64,000 nt of DNA, taken from NCBI RefSeq assembly GCF_001006305.1, contig NZ_LBHJ01000012.1:718231-782230 (forward strand). Direction: 5' to 3'. Position 1 is the stretch's first letter; every line of letters starts with the position of its first letter. The stretch is from Silvibacterium bohemicum. Its GTDB lineage: Bacteria; Acidobacteriota; Terriglobia; Terriglobales; Acidobacteriaceae. Made by a program: the position numbers and the translations under genes. Under the pieces are notes generated by a model. That model was not told the DNA's origin. It worked only from the letters and a program-made list of their open reading frames with translations, and did no database searches. Below are positions 35,360 to 43,780 of the stretch, piece after piece.

Positions 35360-36586
35360 ATGATTGAGCGATCGACGAAGCGGAAAGTCAGAATTAATGG
35401 TGTGGGCGAAACACAAGCCTTCCAGCCCTGCAATAGCTTTGCCACGACTTTGCGATTTCTTACCGTCTTTCTGCTGGCATCGACATTGCTGGCCTCTGCG
35501 CAAACGAAAACCGGGCGCTGGTCGGAAGAGCAGGCGAGCTCCTGGTATGCCCGGCAGCCGTGGCTGGTGGGCAGTGACTACATTCCGTCAAATGCCATCA
35601 ACGAGCTGGAGATGTGGCAGGCCGACACCTTCGACGCGCAGGAGATTGACAAGGAGCTAGGCTGGGCGCAAGGCATTGGCATGAACACCATGCGCGTCTT
35701 CCTTCATGACCTTCTCTGGAAGCAGGACCCGCAAGGATTCAAACAGCGCATCGATACTTTTCTGGCCATTGCGGCGAAGCATCACATCCGGCCGGTGTTT
35801 GTGCTCTTCGATTCCTGCTGGGATCCCAATCCGAAGCTGGGGCCGCAGCATCCGCCCATCCCCGGCGTCCACAATTCCGGCTGGGTGCAGAGTCCTGGCA
35901 CGAAAGCATTGCAGGATTCGGCGGAGTATCCGCGGTTGAAAACGTACGTGCAGGGAGTGGTAGGCGCTTTCGCCAAGGATGATCGAATTCTGGCCTGGGA
36001 TCTATGGAACGAGCCCGATAACAACGGCGGCGGCAACTACGACAGCGAAGAGCCGAAGGGAAAGGCCGAGCTCGTGCTCGCCCTGCTCCCGCAGGTTTAC
36101 ACGTGGGCGAGAGAGGAGCATCCCACGCAGCCGCTGACCAGCGGGCTGTGGCAGGGGGACTGGTCCTCGCTCGGCGCCATGAGTCCGATGGCGCGAGTGG
36201 AGATCGAGTATTCGGATGTGATTTCGTTCCACAACTACGGCTGGCCCGAGGATTTCGAGCGCCACGTCGAGATGCTGGAACAGTTTCATCGCCCGCTGAT
36301 CTGCACGGAATATATGGCTCGCGGCGCAGGAAGCACCTTCGATACGGTTCTCCCCATCGCGCAGAAGCATCATGTAGCAGCCATCAACTGGGGTTTCGTA
36401 GCGGGCAAGACGCAGACCTACCTGCCCTGGGATTCGTGGACTCGTCCCTATACGCTGCAGGCACCAGCGATCTGGTTTCACGAGGTGTTTCATCCTGATG
36501 GATCGCCCTATCGAAGCCACGAGACGGACCTGATTCGGCGGCTGACCACGGAGACGAACGGGAGCGGCGCAGGTCTACATTCTTAG
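35360..36586 (+). CDS. Secreted GH5-like glycoside hydrolase (clan A)
   Basis: The frame gives 408 residues from ATG 35360; a GTG at 35402 would give a more compact signal peptide (core FLTVFLLASTLLASAQ). DLWNEPD places the acid/base Glu near residue 218 and ICTEYMAR the nucleophile near 317, the NEP/TEY spacing of clan A (alpha/beta)8 glycosidases. QGIGMNTMRVFLHDLLW and VISFHNYGWPEDF are further core strands. It resembles proteins annotated as cellulase or beta-xylanase; the substrate is not determinable. The neighbouring LacI regulator and operator suggest it is induced by a sugar. Confidence 0.85.
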   Translation: MIERSTKRKVRINGVGETQAFQPCNSFATTLRFLTVFLLASTLLASAQTKTGRWSEEQASSWYARQPWLVGSDYIPSNAINELEMWQADTFDAQEIDKELGWAQGIGMNTMRVFLHDLLWKQDPQGFKQRIDTFLAIAAKHHIRPVFVLFDSCWDPNPKLGPQHPPIPGVHNSGWVQSPGTKALQDSAEYPRLKTYVQGVVGAFAKDDRILAWDLWNEPDNNGGGNYDSEEPKGKAELVLALLPQVYTWAREEHPTQPLTSGLWQGDWSSLGAMSPMARVEIEYSDVISFHNYGWPEDFERHVEMLEQFHRPLICTEYMARGAGSTFDTVLPIAQKHHVAAINWGFVAGKTQTYLPWDSWTRPYTLQAPAIWFHEVFHPDGSPYRSHETDLIRRLTTETNGSGAGLHS

Positions 36587-36646
36587 CGGTCTGCTATGCT
36601 CTCGGCGTATCGATAAAGAAGATCAAAAAGCATCAGGAGTTGCAGG

Positions 36647-38518
36647 TTGCTCTCAGCCTTTTTTCGATTTGCTGTTTTTTTTTCAGGGGTGTGTGTGCTG
36701 GCTTCGGTTTCTGCGTGGGGGCAAACTGCTCCTCCTGATGCGCAGGCCGGAGGAGGAAACTCGACGGGCGGCGTACATGCCGCGGTCCACGATGCGGAAA
36801 ATCGCCCCATCACCGCCGGCGGATTCGTCGACTCCGGTCCGGTAGTCTTCGAGGACATCACGAAGAAGTCGGGGCTGGCCTCATGGCATCACACCATGGG
36901 CACGCCGGAGAAGCGTTTTATCATAGAGGCCAACGGCTCGGGCGTAGGCCTGATCGATTACGACAACGACGGCTGGCTCGACATCTATCTGGTGAACGGT
37001 TCCACCTACGACGCGCTCGATGGCAAAGCCGAGTCGCCGCATGCGGCGCTCTTCCACAACAATCATGACGGGACATTTACCGACGTTGCGGCAAAGGCGG
37101 GTGTGACCAACGACCGCTGGGGCTTCGGCGTGGCCATCGGCGATTACGACAACGACGGCTGGCCGGATATCTTCGTCGCGAACTACGGCAAGAACCGCCT
37201 GTACCACAACAATCACAATGGAACATTCACCGATGTAGGCGAGAAGGCGGGCATCACGCTGGGCAACTGGTCGACGGGCGCGACCTTCGGCGACTACGAC
37301 GGCGATGGAAGACTGGACCTGTTCGTCGCCGGCTATGTTCACTTCGACCGCGGCGACTTGCCGGCGCCGGGGACCAAGGCGGTTTCCTATAACTACTGCA
37401 ATTTTCGCGGGGTTGGCGTGATGTGCGGACCGCGCGGCCTGGTTGGCGAACCGGATCATCTCTTCCATAACAACGGCGATGGAACCTTCACCGACGTCAG
37501 CGTCAAAGCAGGCGTGAACGATCCGAATAAGTATTACGGATTCACCAGCGTCTTTGTCGATTTGAACAACGACGGCAAGGTGGATCTCGTCGTGGCCGAT
37601 GACTCGACGCCGAATTATCTCTACATCAACAAGGGCAATGGCACCTTCGACGATGACAGCTATGCGTCCGGGTTCGCGCTGAATCAGGATGGGCGCGAAG
37701 TGGCTTCGATGGGCCTGGCGGTCGGAGACTACGAGAATAACGGCCTCAACGACCTGCTGGTGACCACCTTCTCCGATGATTACAAGGTGCTGTATCACGA
37801 TGATGGCGACGCCAACTACACGGACGTGAGCTACCACACGGGGATCGCGCAGGACACGATTCCTTTCCTGGGCTGGGGCACGGAGTTCATCGACTACGAC
37901 AACGACGGCTGGAAGGATCTGATGATGATCAACGGCCACGTCTATCCCACCGTCGACAAATACGACTGGGGGACCACGTTCGCCGAGCGGCCGCTGCTCT
38001 TTCGCAATCTGGAAGGGAAGAAATTTCAGCTGGTGCCGCCCGTGAAGAATACGGGGCTCGCGGTGGTGACTCCGGGCCGCGGCGCGGCCTTCGGCGATCT
38101 CTTCAACGATGGCAAGATCGATGTGGTGATCAACTCGCTCGACACAACGCCGGTGCTGCTGCGCAACGTGAATGCGGACAACCATCATTGGGTCGAGTTG
38201 AAGCTGGTGGGCGGGGCGAAGAATCCTCGCGACGCGGTAGGCGCGACCGTCTATCTGGCCGCAAACGGGATGAAGCAGCGCGAAGACGTGATGAGCGGAG
38301 GCAGCTATATCTCCTCGAACGATCAGCGCGTGCACTTTGGCCTGGGCGATGCCACAGTGGTGAGTGATGTTGAGATCCACTGGCCGGGCGGAGCGATCGA
38401 GAAGATCAAGCTGCCGAATGTGGATCGCATCTTCACCGTGCAGGAGGGCAAAGGCGTTACCGGTGAGCTGTGTACGGCATGCAAGGCGGGATCGGCTGCA
38501 GGGGCGAAGGTTAAATAG
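36647..38518 (+). CDS. Secreted FG-GAP repeat / ASPIC-UnbV protein (CRTAC1-like)
   Basis: The 623-residue protein starts at a TTG with AGGAG eight bases upstream; the signal peptide ends SAWGQTA. At least six calcium-type FG-GAP blades are visible, such as VGLIDYDNDGWLDIYLVNG, IGDYDNDGWPDIFVANYG, FGDYDGDGRLDLFVAG and FIDYDNDGWKDLMMING. The C-terminus carries an ASPIC/UnbV domain (GGSYISSNDQRVHFGLGD, VEIHWPGG). These form extracellular beta-propellers of unknown role, common in Acidobacteriota and Planctomycetes. The TTG start is unusual but fits both the signal peptide and the ribosome site. Confidence 0.9.
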   Translation: MLSAFFRFAVFFSGVCVLASVSAWGQTAPPDAQAGGGNSTGGVHAAVHDAENRPITAGGFVDSGPVVFEDITKKSGLASWHHTMGTPEKRFIIEANGSGVGLIDYDNDGWLDIYLVNGSTYDALDGKAESPHAALFHNNHDGTFTDVAAKAGVTNDRWGFGVAIGDYDNDGWPDIFVANYGKNRLYHNNHNGTFTDVGEKAGITLGNWSTGATFGDYDGDGRLDLFVAGYVHFDRGDLPAPGTKAVSYNYCNFRGVGVMCGPRGLVGEPDHLFHNNGDGTFTDVSVKAGVNDPNKYYGFTSVFVDLNNDGKVDLVVADDSTPNYLYINKGNGTFDDDSYASGFALNQDGREVASMGLAVGDYENNGLNDLLVTTFSDDYKVLYHDDGDANYTDVSYHTGIAQDTIPFLGWGTEFIDYDNDGWKDLMMINGHVYPTVDKYDWGTTFAERPLLFRNLEGKKFQLVPPVKNTGLAVVTPGRGAAFGDLFNDGKIDVVINSLDTTPVLLRNVNADNHHWVELKLVGGAKNPRDAVGATVYLAANGMKQREDVMSGGSYISSNDQRVHFGLGDATVVSDVEIHWPGGAIEKIKLPNVDRIFTVQEGKGVTGELCTACKAGSAAGAKVK

Positions 38519-38589
38519 GAACGTGGGCGCCTCATGGAACGCGCCGGAGAACGGGTAGACTGTACTTTTCTCCAGGAGCGTTTTTCTTC

Positions 38590-40794
38590 ATGCACAGATC
38601 GGCCGCCTTCTCGCGTTTTCGATGTTCGCCATGTTGTAAAACTGCAATTCTTGCTGCTGTGGTGGCGTTTCTCGCGCCGGCTTCGATGCTGGCTTTCGGT
38701 AAGCACGGCAATGCCTCGCAACTCGACAGCTATGCCGGCCAGTATCGCGAGCTGAAGGAGCCGGACAGCGTGTTCTCGGTCTTCCGCGAAGGCGATCACC
38801 TGACCATCGAGAGCGCGCGTATAGCGCGTACAGCACTTGCTTCAGCGAATACTGCCTCGTCCGACGTTTTTGTGGCAGAGGGCGGCAAGCTGAAATATAC
38901 GTTCGTGAAAGATTCTGCCGGCAAAGTCGCTTCCCTGAAATGGATATCCAGCAGAAGAGGCAACGATGAGGAGATCGTAGCCGCACGCATCGACGGTCCG
39001 CCTGTGCACAACCGCTTCCGGCCTTACAGCCGCCAGGAGGTCATGATTCCCATGCGGGATGGGATCAAGCTGCGCGCCATTATCCTGCGTCCGACGGACA
39101 CGCATGAGACGCTCCCTTTTCTGATGGAGAGAACGCCCTACGGCGTGGGTGATTGCGACTCCAATTTCATAAATGGCGAGTACACGGAGATGGCGCAGAG
39201 CGGATACATCTTCGTAATGGAGGACATTCGCGGACGGTATGAGTCGCAGGGACAGTTTGTGATGATGCGGCCGATTGCGGCGCATCACGATCCCGCCTCC
39301 GCCGATCCGAATGGAATCGACGAAAGCACCGACACCTACGACACAGTCGCGTGGCTGCTCAAGAATGTACCGCAGAACAATGGCCGGGTCGGCGTGACCG
39401 GTATCTCATATGACGGGTTTCTGGCAGCTGAGGCAGGCATCGATCCCAATCCCGCGGTGAAGGCCATCTCCCCGCAGGCTCCCATGACGGATGTGTGGAT
39501 CGGCGATGACTTCTTTCATAACGGAGCGTTTCGCCAGACATATGGATACGACTACGTCCTGGGCATGGAGTCGGGCAAAGAAAACGCCTTCGGCAAATTG
39601 GATGAGGATGCCTATACCTACTTCCTGAACGCGGGTTCTTACTACGCGGCAGGCGCCAAGTCTGGTGTCGACGACCTGCCGTCGGCGCAATCGTTTCTCC
39701 ATCATCCGAGCTACGACGAATTCTGGCAGGCGCGAGCGGTGCAGGCGCACCTGAACGAGGTGCATGTGGCCACCCTGGAGGTCGGCGGCTGGTGGGACCA
39801 GGAAGATATGTGGGGTCCGCAGGCCGAGTATGCCGCATTGAAGCCGCATGACGCGAAGCATGAGGTCTTCCTCGCGCTCGGCCCATGGAACCACGGGCAG
39901 TGGGTGGCAACGACGCGGCATCTTGGAGAAGTCGATTTCGGTGCAGCCACTGGCGACCAGTTTCGCCGCCAGATCGAGGCGCCGTTCTTCGCGCATTATC
40001 TGAAAGATCAGCCGGGCTTCGATTTGCAGGACACAGCATCCTTCCAGACAGGAACGGATCGCTGGATGCGCTATAGTTCATGGCCTCCGAAGGAAGGGAT
40101 TGCTCAGCGAGATCTCTATCTCGAGCGGGATGGTTCTCTCAGCTTCGAAAAGCCGGCTTCGGCTCAGGAGTTTGCCCAGTACATTTCAGATCCCGCAGCT
40201 CCGGTGAACTACCGCAAACGGCCGATCGAGGCCACGTATGCTCCCACAGGGTCGCACTGGTACACCTGGCTGGCAGAGGATCAGCGCCCCTACGATGGCC
40301 GCAAGGATGTGGCTGGCTGGAGGACTGCGGTTCTCGATCACGATGTGACGATTACCGGCGATGTGCTCGCCGATATCTTTGCCTCTACCTCCGGCACCGA
40401 CAGCGATTGGGTGGTGAAGCTCATCGATCAATATCCGCAAGTCACGAATTGCCCGGAGCCGTGCACCGGCGTGAAGGCGGACAAGGATGGCTATGAACTG
40501 ATGGTTGCCGAGGAGATCTTCCGTGGACGCTACCGCGAGAGCTATGCGCGCCCGGAGGCGATTCTTGCAGGGCAGTCCGAGGAATACAAGTTCAGCCTGC
40601 ATGGGGCCGACCACGTCTTCCTGAAGGGGCACCGCATCCTGGTGCAGGTGCAGAGCTCATGGTTTCCGCTCTACGACCGGAACCCGCAGACCTTCGTGCC
40701 CAACATCATGACGGCCAAGCCCGAGGACTACAAGGCAGCCGAGCAGCATATCTACGCGAACTCGCACTTGGTGCTGCCGGTGGCCGAGCGGTAG
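38590..40794 (+). CDS. CocE/NonD-family hydrolase (X-Pro dipeptidyl-peptidase S15-like)
   Basis: The protein is 734 residues. A signal peptide (about 1-35) is followed by about 90 residues with a beta-rich segment of DUF3471 type (YAGQYRELKEPDSVFSVFRE). The alpha/beta-hydrolase domain then begins (MIPMRDGIKLRAIILRPTD, MERTPYGVGDCDSNF). The nucleophile is Ser273 in VGVTGISYDGFLA, and GPWNHGQW holds the candidate His. The C-terminal third is the jelly-roll domain (VTITGDVLADIFASTSGTDS, GHRILVQVQSSWFP). The family includes cocaine esterase, cephalosporin acylases and Xaa-Pro peptidases; the substrate is unknown. A 42-bp palindrome closes the gene. Confidence 0.92.
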   Translation: MHRSAAFSRFRCSPCCKTAILAAVVAFLAPASMLAFGKHGNASQLDSYAGQYRELKEPDSVFSVFREGDHLTIESARIARTALASANTASSDVFVAEGGKLKYTFVKDSAGKVASLKWISSRRGNDEEIVAARIDGPPVHNRFRPYSRQEVMIPMRDGIKLRAIILRPTDTHETLPFLMERTPYGVGDCDSNFINGEYTEMAQSGYIFVMEDIRGRYESQGQFVMMRPIAAHHDPASADPNGIDESTDTYDTVAWLLKNVPQNNGRVGVTGISYDGFLAAEAGIDPNPAVKAISPQAPMTDVWIGDDFFHNGAFRQTYGYDYVLGMESGKENAFGKLDEDAYTYFLNAGSYYAAGAKSGVDDLPSAQSFLHHPSYDEFWQARAVQAHLNEVHVATLEVGGWWDQEDMWGPQAEYAALKPHDAKHEVFLALGPWNHGQWVATTRHLGEVDFGAATGDQFRRQIEAPFFAHYLKDQPGFDLQDTASFQTGTDRWMRYSSWPPKEGIAQRDLYLERDGSLSFEKPASAQEFAQYISDPAAPVNYRKRPIEATYAPTGSHWYTWLAEDQRPYDGRKDVAGWRTAVLDHDVTITGDVLADIFASTSGTDSDWVVKLIDQYPQVTNCPEPCTGVKADKDGYELMVAEEIFRGRYRESYARPEAILAGQSEEYKFSLHGADHVFLKGHRILVQVQSSWFPLYDRNPQTFVPNIMTAKPEDYKAAEQHIYANSHLVLPVAER

Positions 40795-40814
40795 ATTGTT
40801 GCGCGGGTGCGCAG

Positions 40815-40856
40815 GCACGAGAAAAGGCCGGACTCGAGTCCGGCCTTTTCTCGTGC
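40815..40856. terminator. 42-bp perfect palindrome, bidirectional terminator
   Basis: Each base from 40815 to 40856 pairs with its mirror: 21-nt arms beginning GCACGAGAAAAGG and meeting at ACTCGAGT. It lies 21 bases after the CocE-type stop and 16 bases beyond the rpsT stop. The AAAAGG...CCTTTT content gives a U-rich side on both strands. Confidence 0.85.
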
Positions 40857-40872
40857 AGTTGAAGCCTGAAAG

Positions 40873-41151
40873 CTAGGCGGCCGTCTTAGTCGACAGAGCC
40901 TTGACGCGGGCGTTGAGGCGGCTCTTGTAGCGGGAGGCGGTGTTCTTGTGCAGAATGCCCTTCTGGACGCTCTTGTCGAGCGCGGAGGCGGTAGCGCGGT
41001 ACTGCTCGCCGGCGGCCTTCACATCGCCCTTCTGGATGGCCTCACGGAGGGCGCGCAGGCTGCCGCGGACGCGGCTTCGGTTGGCGCGGTTCACCGCGGT
41101 CTTGGTTTCGGTCTGACGGACGCGCTTGAGCGCGGAGACGTGGTTTGCCAT
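40873..41151 (-). CDS. rpsT: 30S ribosomal protein S20
   Basis: The protein is 92 residues from the ATG at 41151 (AGGA seven bases upstream). [20 protein letters not shown] and [19 protein letters not shown] are the conserved N-terminal helices of bS20, and [19 protein letters not shown] is the C-terminal block. The protein is Lys/Arg/Ala-rich and binds 16S rRNA early in small-subunit assembly. The frame is open upstream to 41193, but the family N-terminus fixes the start. The gene is monocistronic and convergent with the hydrolase gene. Confidence 0.97.
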   Translation of the reverse strand: MANHVSALKRVRQTETKTAVNRANRSRVRGSLRALREAIQKGDVKAAGEQYRATASALDKSVQKGILHKNTASRYKSRLNARVKALSTKTAA

Positions 41152-41286
41152 GGTAGTTCCTGAACTCTTTTCCTGAAAATGGGATGCAGGCAATGTGGCA
41201 TCCCCTGCAATCCTTAAGTTTATGGGATCGACTGGCTTTGGTCAATGGTGGAAGCGGCCAAGGTCAAGCCCTCACGAGCCTTTTTT

Positions 41287-41886
41287 CTACGCTCCGGGGC
41301 GCTCCCAGGGTTGGAGGATCTTGACCGAGGCCATGCCGGCGGCGGTGGCAGCCTGTATCCCCATCTCCGTGTCCTCGAAGACCAGGCAGGCTTCCGGTGG
41401 AACGCCCAGCTTGGCGGCGGCCATCAAAAAAGCTTCCGGATCGGGTTTGCCGTTTTTGTAGTCTCCGGCGCAGACCAGCACGTCGAACTTGTCCAGAAGA
41501 TTCAGTGTCTCCAGAGATGCGGTCACGCTCTTCCGGGTGCTGCCCGAGACGACCGCGAAAGGGATCCGCCCATGCTGCTCCTCGATCTGCTCCAGCACCT
41601 CAGGCACCGCCTTGAGCTGGTGCAGAATCTCGTAGTAGAGCGCTTCCTTCCGTTCCGCCACAGCATCAACCGGCATAGCGAGGCCCTGCTGCTCGTTGAG
41701 CAGAGAGATGATCTTCACCACGGGGTAGCCGCCCCAGGCGTAAAAGGTGCGTTCCGGAAATTCGCAGTTCCATTCGCTGAGCGTCTGGTTCCACGCCACG
41801 TAGTGCAAAGGCATGGAATCGGCAATCGTGCCGTCGCAATCGAAGAGATAGGCCTGAAAGGGACCGGCCGGGATATCCAGTTTCAT
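41287..41886 (-). CDS. HAD-superfamily hydrolase (beta-phosphoglucomutase/YqaB-like)
   Basis: The 199-residue protein starts near MKLDIPAGPFQAYLFDCDGT. The HAD motifs are visible: FDCDGTIADS (nucleophile Asp and acid/base Asp), VVSGSTRKSV (motif II Ser), GDYKNGKPDP (motif III Lys) and VFEDTEMGIQAA (motif IV acidic pair). A small alpha-helical C1 cap lies between motifs I and II. It is probably a sugar-phosphate phosphatase of the YqaB type; the substrate is not known. The ATG at 41886 was chosen over the longer frame to 41916, which adds a non-family extension. Confidence 0.9.
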   Translation of the reverse strand: MKLDIPAGPFQAYLFDCDGTIADSMPLHYVAWNQTLSEWNCEFPERTFYAWGGYPVVKIISLLNEQQGLAMPVDAVAERKEALYYEILHQLKAVPEVLEQIEEQHGRIPFAVVSGSTRKSVTASLETLNLLDKFDVLVCAGDYKNGKPDPEAFLMAAAKLGVPPEACLVFEDTEMGIQAATAAGMASVKILQPWERPGA

Positions 41887-42070
41887 CTTTCTATCTTCGC
41901 ATCCCGCCGCGGCCATAATTTTTTGTTGAACGAAGCCATGCGCAAACGAGTGTTTCTAGCTGCCGTCTGGCAGAGATTGTGCAGGAATGACGCGGGATTT
42001 GTAGTAGAGGGGGCAAGATTTCCTGTACTCTATATAGGCCCTTATCGGGACGGTTTGGAGGTGTAGTTTC

Positions 42071-42268
42071 TTGGCAGAGGTTCGTGTGCAAGAAGGCGAG
42101 CCGCTTGAAAATGCATTACGTCGCTTCAAGCGCAAGGTTCAGCAGGAGGACATCATCAAGGAAGTAAAACGTCACTCCTTCTATTTGAAACCGGGCGAGA
42201 AGAAGCGCGTGAAGGAAGCACTCGCACGCAAGCGGAATCGCAAGAAAGCTCGTAAAGAGCAGGACTAG
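42071..42268 (+). CDS. rpsU: 30S ribosomal protein S21
   Basis: The protein is 65 residues. EVRVQEGEPLENALRRFKRK, DIIKEVKRHSFYLKPGEKK and the Lys/Arg-rich C-terminus are typical of bS21. Translation begins at a TTG (42071) with GGAGG nine bases upstream; no ATG is available in frame, so the weak start is real. The short protein binds the 16S rRNA platform during initiation. A stem-loop with a 19-nt loop follows the gene at 42283-42325. Confidence 0.96.
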   Translation: MAEVRVQEGEPLENALRRFKRKVQQEDIIKEVKRHSFYLKPGEKKRVKEALARKRNRKKARKEQD

Positions 42269-42282
42269 TTTTTTGTAATCAC

Positions 42283-42325
42283 GCCGGTCTGTCCCAATTC
42301 ACCCACGTTTTCCGGACAGACCGGC
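42283..42325 (+). terminator. Stem-loop downstream of rpsU
   Basis: GCCGGTCTGTCC and GGACAGACCGGC form a perfect 12-bp stem with a 19-nt loop. There is no U-run after it, so it may be an RNA-stabilising or factor-dependent end instead of a simple intrinsic terminator. Confidence 0.5.
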
Positions 42326-42614
42326 CTGCTAAGCATCCAGAATCGGAAGTTTCGAGTTTGGCGACATAATGCTTAGCCGCTTCGAGCGCAAATCCCATTC
42401 GAAGCTTCGCCGCATCCGCGGCATCGGGCCATTTTCACAACGTTTCTCGAGTACTGCAGTGTGGCGGTTGCACAATCGCAGCAATTGTCGGCTGGGACCG
42501 GCCCATCTTCCACGCAGCGCTATCTGAGGAAAGGTTAAGAAGCCGTGAGCAATACCGATCCGTGATGGATCGGAGCCATTCACCACGCTAGATGCGGTGG
42601 GGCAAGGACGCGGG
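42326..42614. other. Intergenic region before the zinc-ribbon gene
   Basis: No convincing gene is seen. The one open frame (minus strand, about 85 codons) lacks a start signal and family resemblance. A perfect hairpin, CCGATCC-GTGAT-GGATCGG, lies at 42555-42573, 41 bases before the next ATG, and could act in its leader. Confidence 0.5.
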
Positions 42615-42902
42615 ATGGACTTCGTAGATAGAACTCTAAAGTGCGTGGATTGTGCGGGCGATTTCGTTTTTACGGCCGGTGAACAGCTTTTTTTTCACGA
42701 TAAACAGTTCAAAAACGACCCAAAACGATGTAAAAACTGCAAAGCCAAGCGTGTATCGGGACCCGGAGGGGTGCGCTCCGAAACGCGAACGGTCTGTTCC
42801 GAATGTGGAACGGAGACCACGGTTCCGTTTAAGCCAACCCAGGGACGCCCGGTTCTATGCCGGCAGTGCTTCCAGCAGAAGCGAACCCCTCAGGCCAGCT
42901 GA
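42615..42902 (+). CDS. Small zinc-ribbon protein with four CxxC motifs
   Basis: The protein is 95 residues from the ATG at 42615 (AAGGA upstream); a GTG at 42597 is possible. Two zinc ribbons are visible: LKCVDCAGDF paired with RCKNCKAKR, and TVCSECGTET paired with VLCRQCFQQK. The first ribbon matches the probable zinc-ribbon domain seen in many short bacterial proteins (FTAGEQLFFHDKQFKNDPKR); the second resembles the CxxCxxx...CxxC module of RNA- or DNA-binding proteins. Similar proteins are abundant in Acidobacteriota and Chloroflexi. Function is not known; nucleic-acid binding is a guess. Confidence 0.85.
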   Translation: MDFVDRTLKCVDCAGDFVFTAGEQLFFHDKQFKNDPKRCKNCKAKRVSGPGGVRSETRTVCSECGTETTVPFKPTQGRPVLCRQCFQQKRTPQAS

Positions 42903-43000
42903 AATCGCCGCGAAGACCGCCTGCCATGCTTTCCCCGTAAAAATTCGTGTGTTCTGGCATGGTCGCAGCCCCTCTCCCAGCGCCTTCGCCGCAGGCCCGG

Positions 43001-43477
43001 CTACCGCGCGGTAGCTAACTTCTTCGCTGAAGACTTTTTCTTCGCCGCGACAGGTGCTTTGGCCGCCAACGAGGCGGCGGGGAGGAAGCTGTTTTCTTCC
43101 TTCCGCTTCTTGTCCTCATGGGTTACCAGCATGGCTTCGAGCTGACGCAGAAGATCGTCGGTGTTCATGGGCTTGACCAGCATCTTGTCGGGATTGGGCG
43201 TATCCGGACCCCGATCGGCCATGGGGAAGGCGGTGAGCATGGCCACTGCCGGCTGGTAGGGAGCCTTTCTGGCCGCCTGAACCACCTCATTGCCGGAGTA
43301 GTCGCTTTCCATTCGCATATCGGTAATGATCATGTGGTATTGCCCCGAGCGGATCTTCAGCTTTGCCTCTCGTGCAGAAGCAGCAGTCTCGACGTCGAAG
43401 CCGCTGATTTCAAGAACCGCTTTCAGCGTGAGCAGGATGGCTAATTCGTCGTCTACCAGGAGAATACGGCGTTTCAT
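43001..43477 (-). CDS. Single-domain response regulator with Lys/Ala-rich tail
   Basis: The protein is 158 residues. Residues 1-120 form a receiver domain: ILLVDDELAILLTLKAVLEI, the phospho-acceptor Asp in MIITDMRMESDYSG, the Thr of AMLTAFPMA and the Lys of KMLVKPMNTDDLL. There is no output domain; the last 30 residues (SLAAKAPVAAKKKSSAKKLA) are strongly basic and Ala-rich. The tail resembles the histone-H1-like protein encoded at 53909. No histidine kinase gene adjoins it. Confidence 0.9.
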   Translation of the reverse strand: MKRRILLVDDELAILLTLKAVLEISGFDVETAASAREAKLKIRSGQYHMIITDMRMESDYSGNEVVQAARKAPYQPAVAMLTAFPMADRGPDTPNPDKMLVKPMNTDDLLRQLEAMLVTHEDKKRKEENSFLPAASLAAKAPVAAKKKSSAKKLATAR

Positions 43478-43744
43478 AATGATTTTCGTCCTTCAGCATA
43501 GAAAATGGGCAGGATAGATTCAGTTCTGCGGGTGGAGTCGAGTAGCCTGGATTTCATGCCAGGAAGAGCTCTCTGTTCGGCAACCAAGCAACGAGGCAGA
43601 ATACCACGCCGGACCCGTCGAATGCGGTTACTGGGGAACGGAGACGGGGTGAAGCAGGTGGGCCTTACTTTGGATTGGATCACGCGCTGCTTTTCTATTT
43701 CTGCTGGCATCTAACCTCAGGAAGCACGATATACTGAGTAGCTA

Positions 43745-43780
43745 CGTGGCAGTGTGCCACGCAAATTTTGGAGGACACCC
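43745..43780 (+). promoter_or_regulatory. infC: infC leader: hairpin and ribosome binding site
   Basis: CGTGGCA-GTG-TGCCACG (43745-43761) forms a perfect 7-bp stem, followed by TTTTGGAGGACACCC and the ATC start. The stem covers the alternative GTG at 43754, and GGAGG (43770-43774) is correctly spaced only for the ATC. A TATACT (-10-like) lies at 43730-43735. Confidence 0.7.

Noticed and set aside
36881-38380. Antisense frame of 499 codons opposite the FG-GAP/ASPIC gene.
   Set aside because: It mirrors the repeated DNDG codons and has no start signal or recognisable domain.
42329-42586. Minus-strand frame of 85 codons between rpsU and the zinc-ribbon gene.
   Set aside because: No ribosome binding site and no domain; it contains a hairpin likely to belong to the neighbouring leader.
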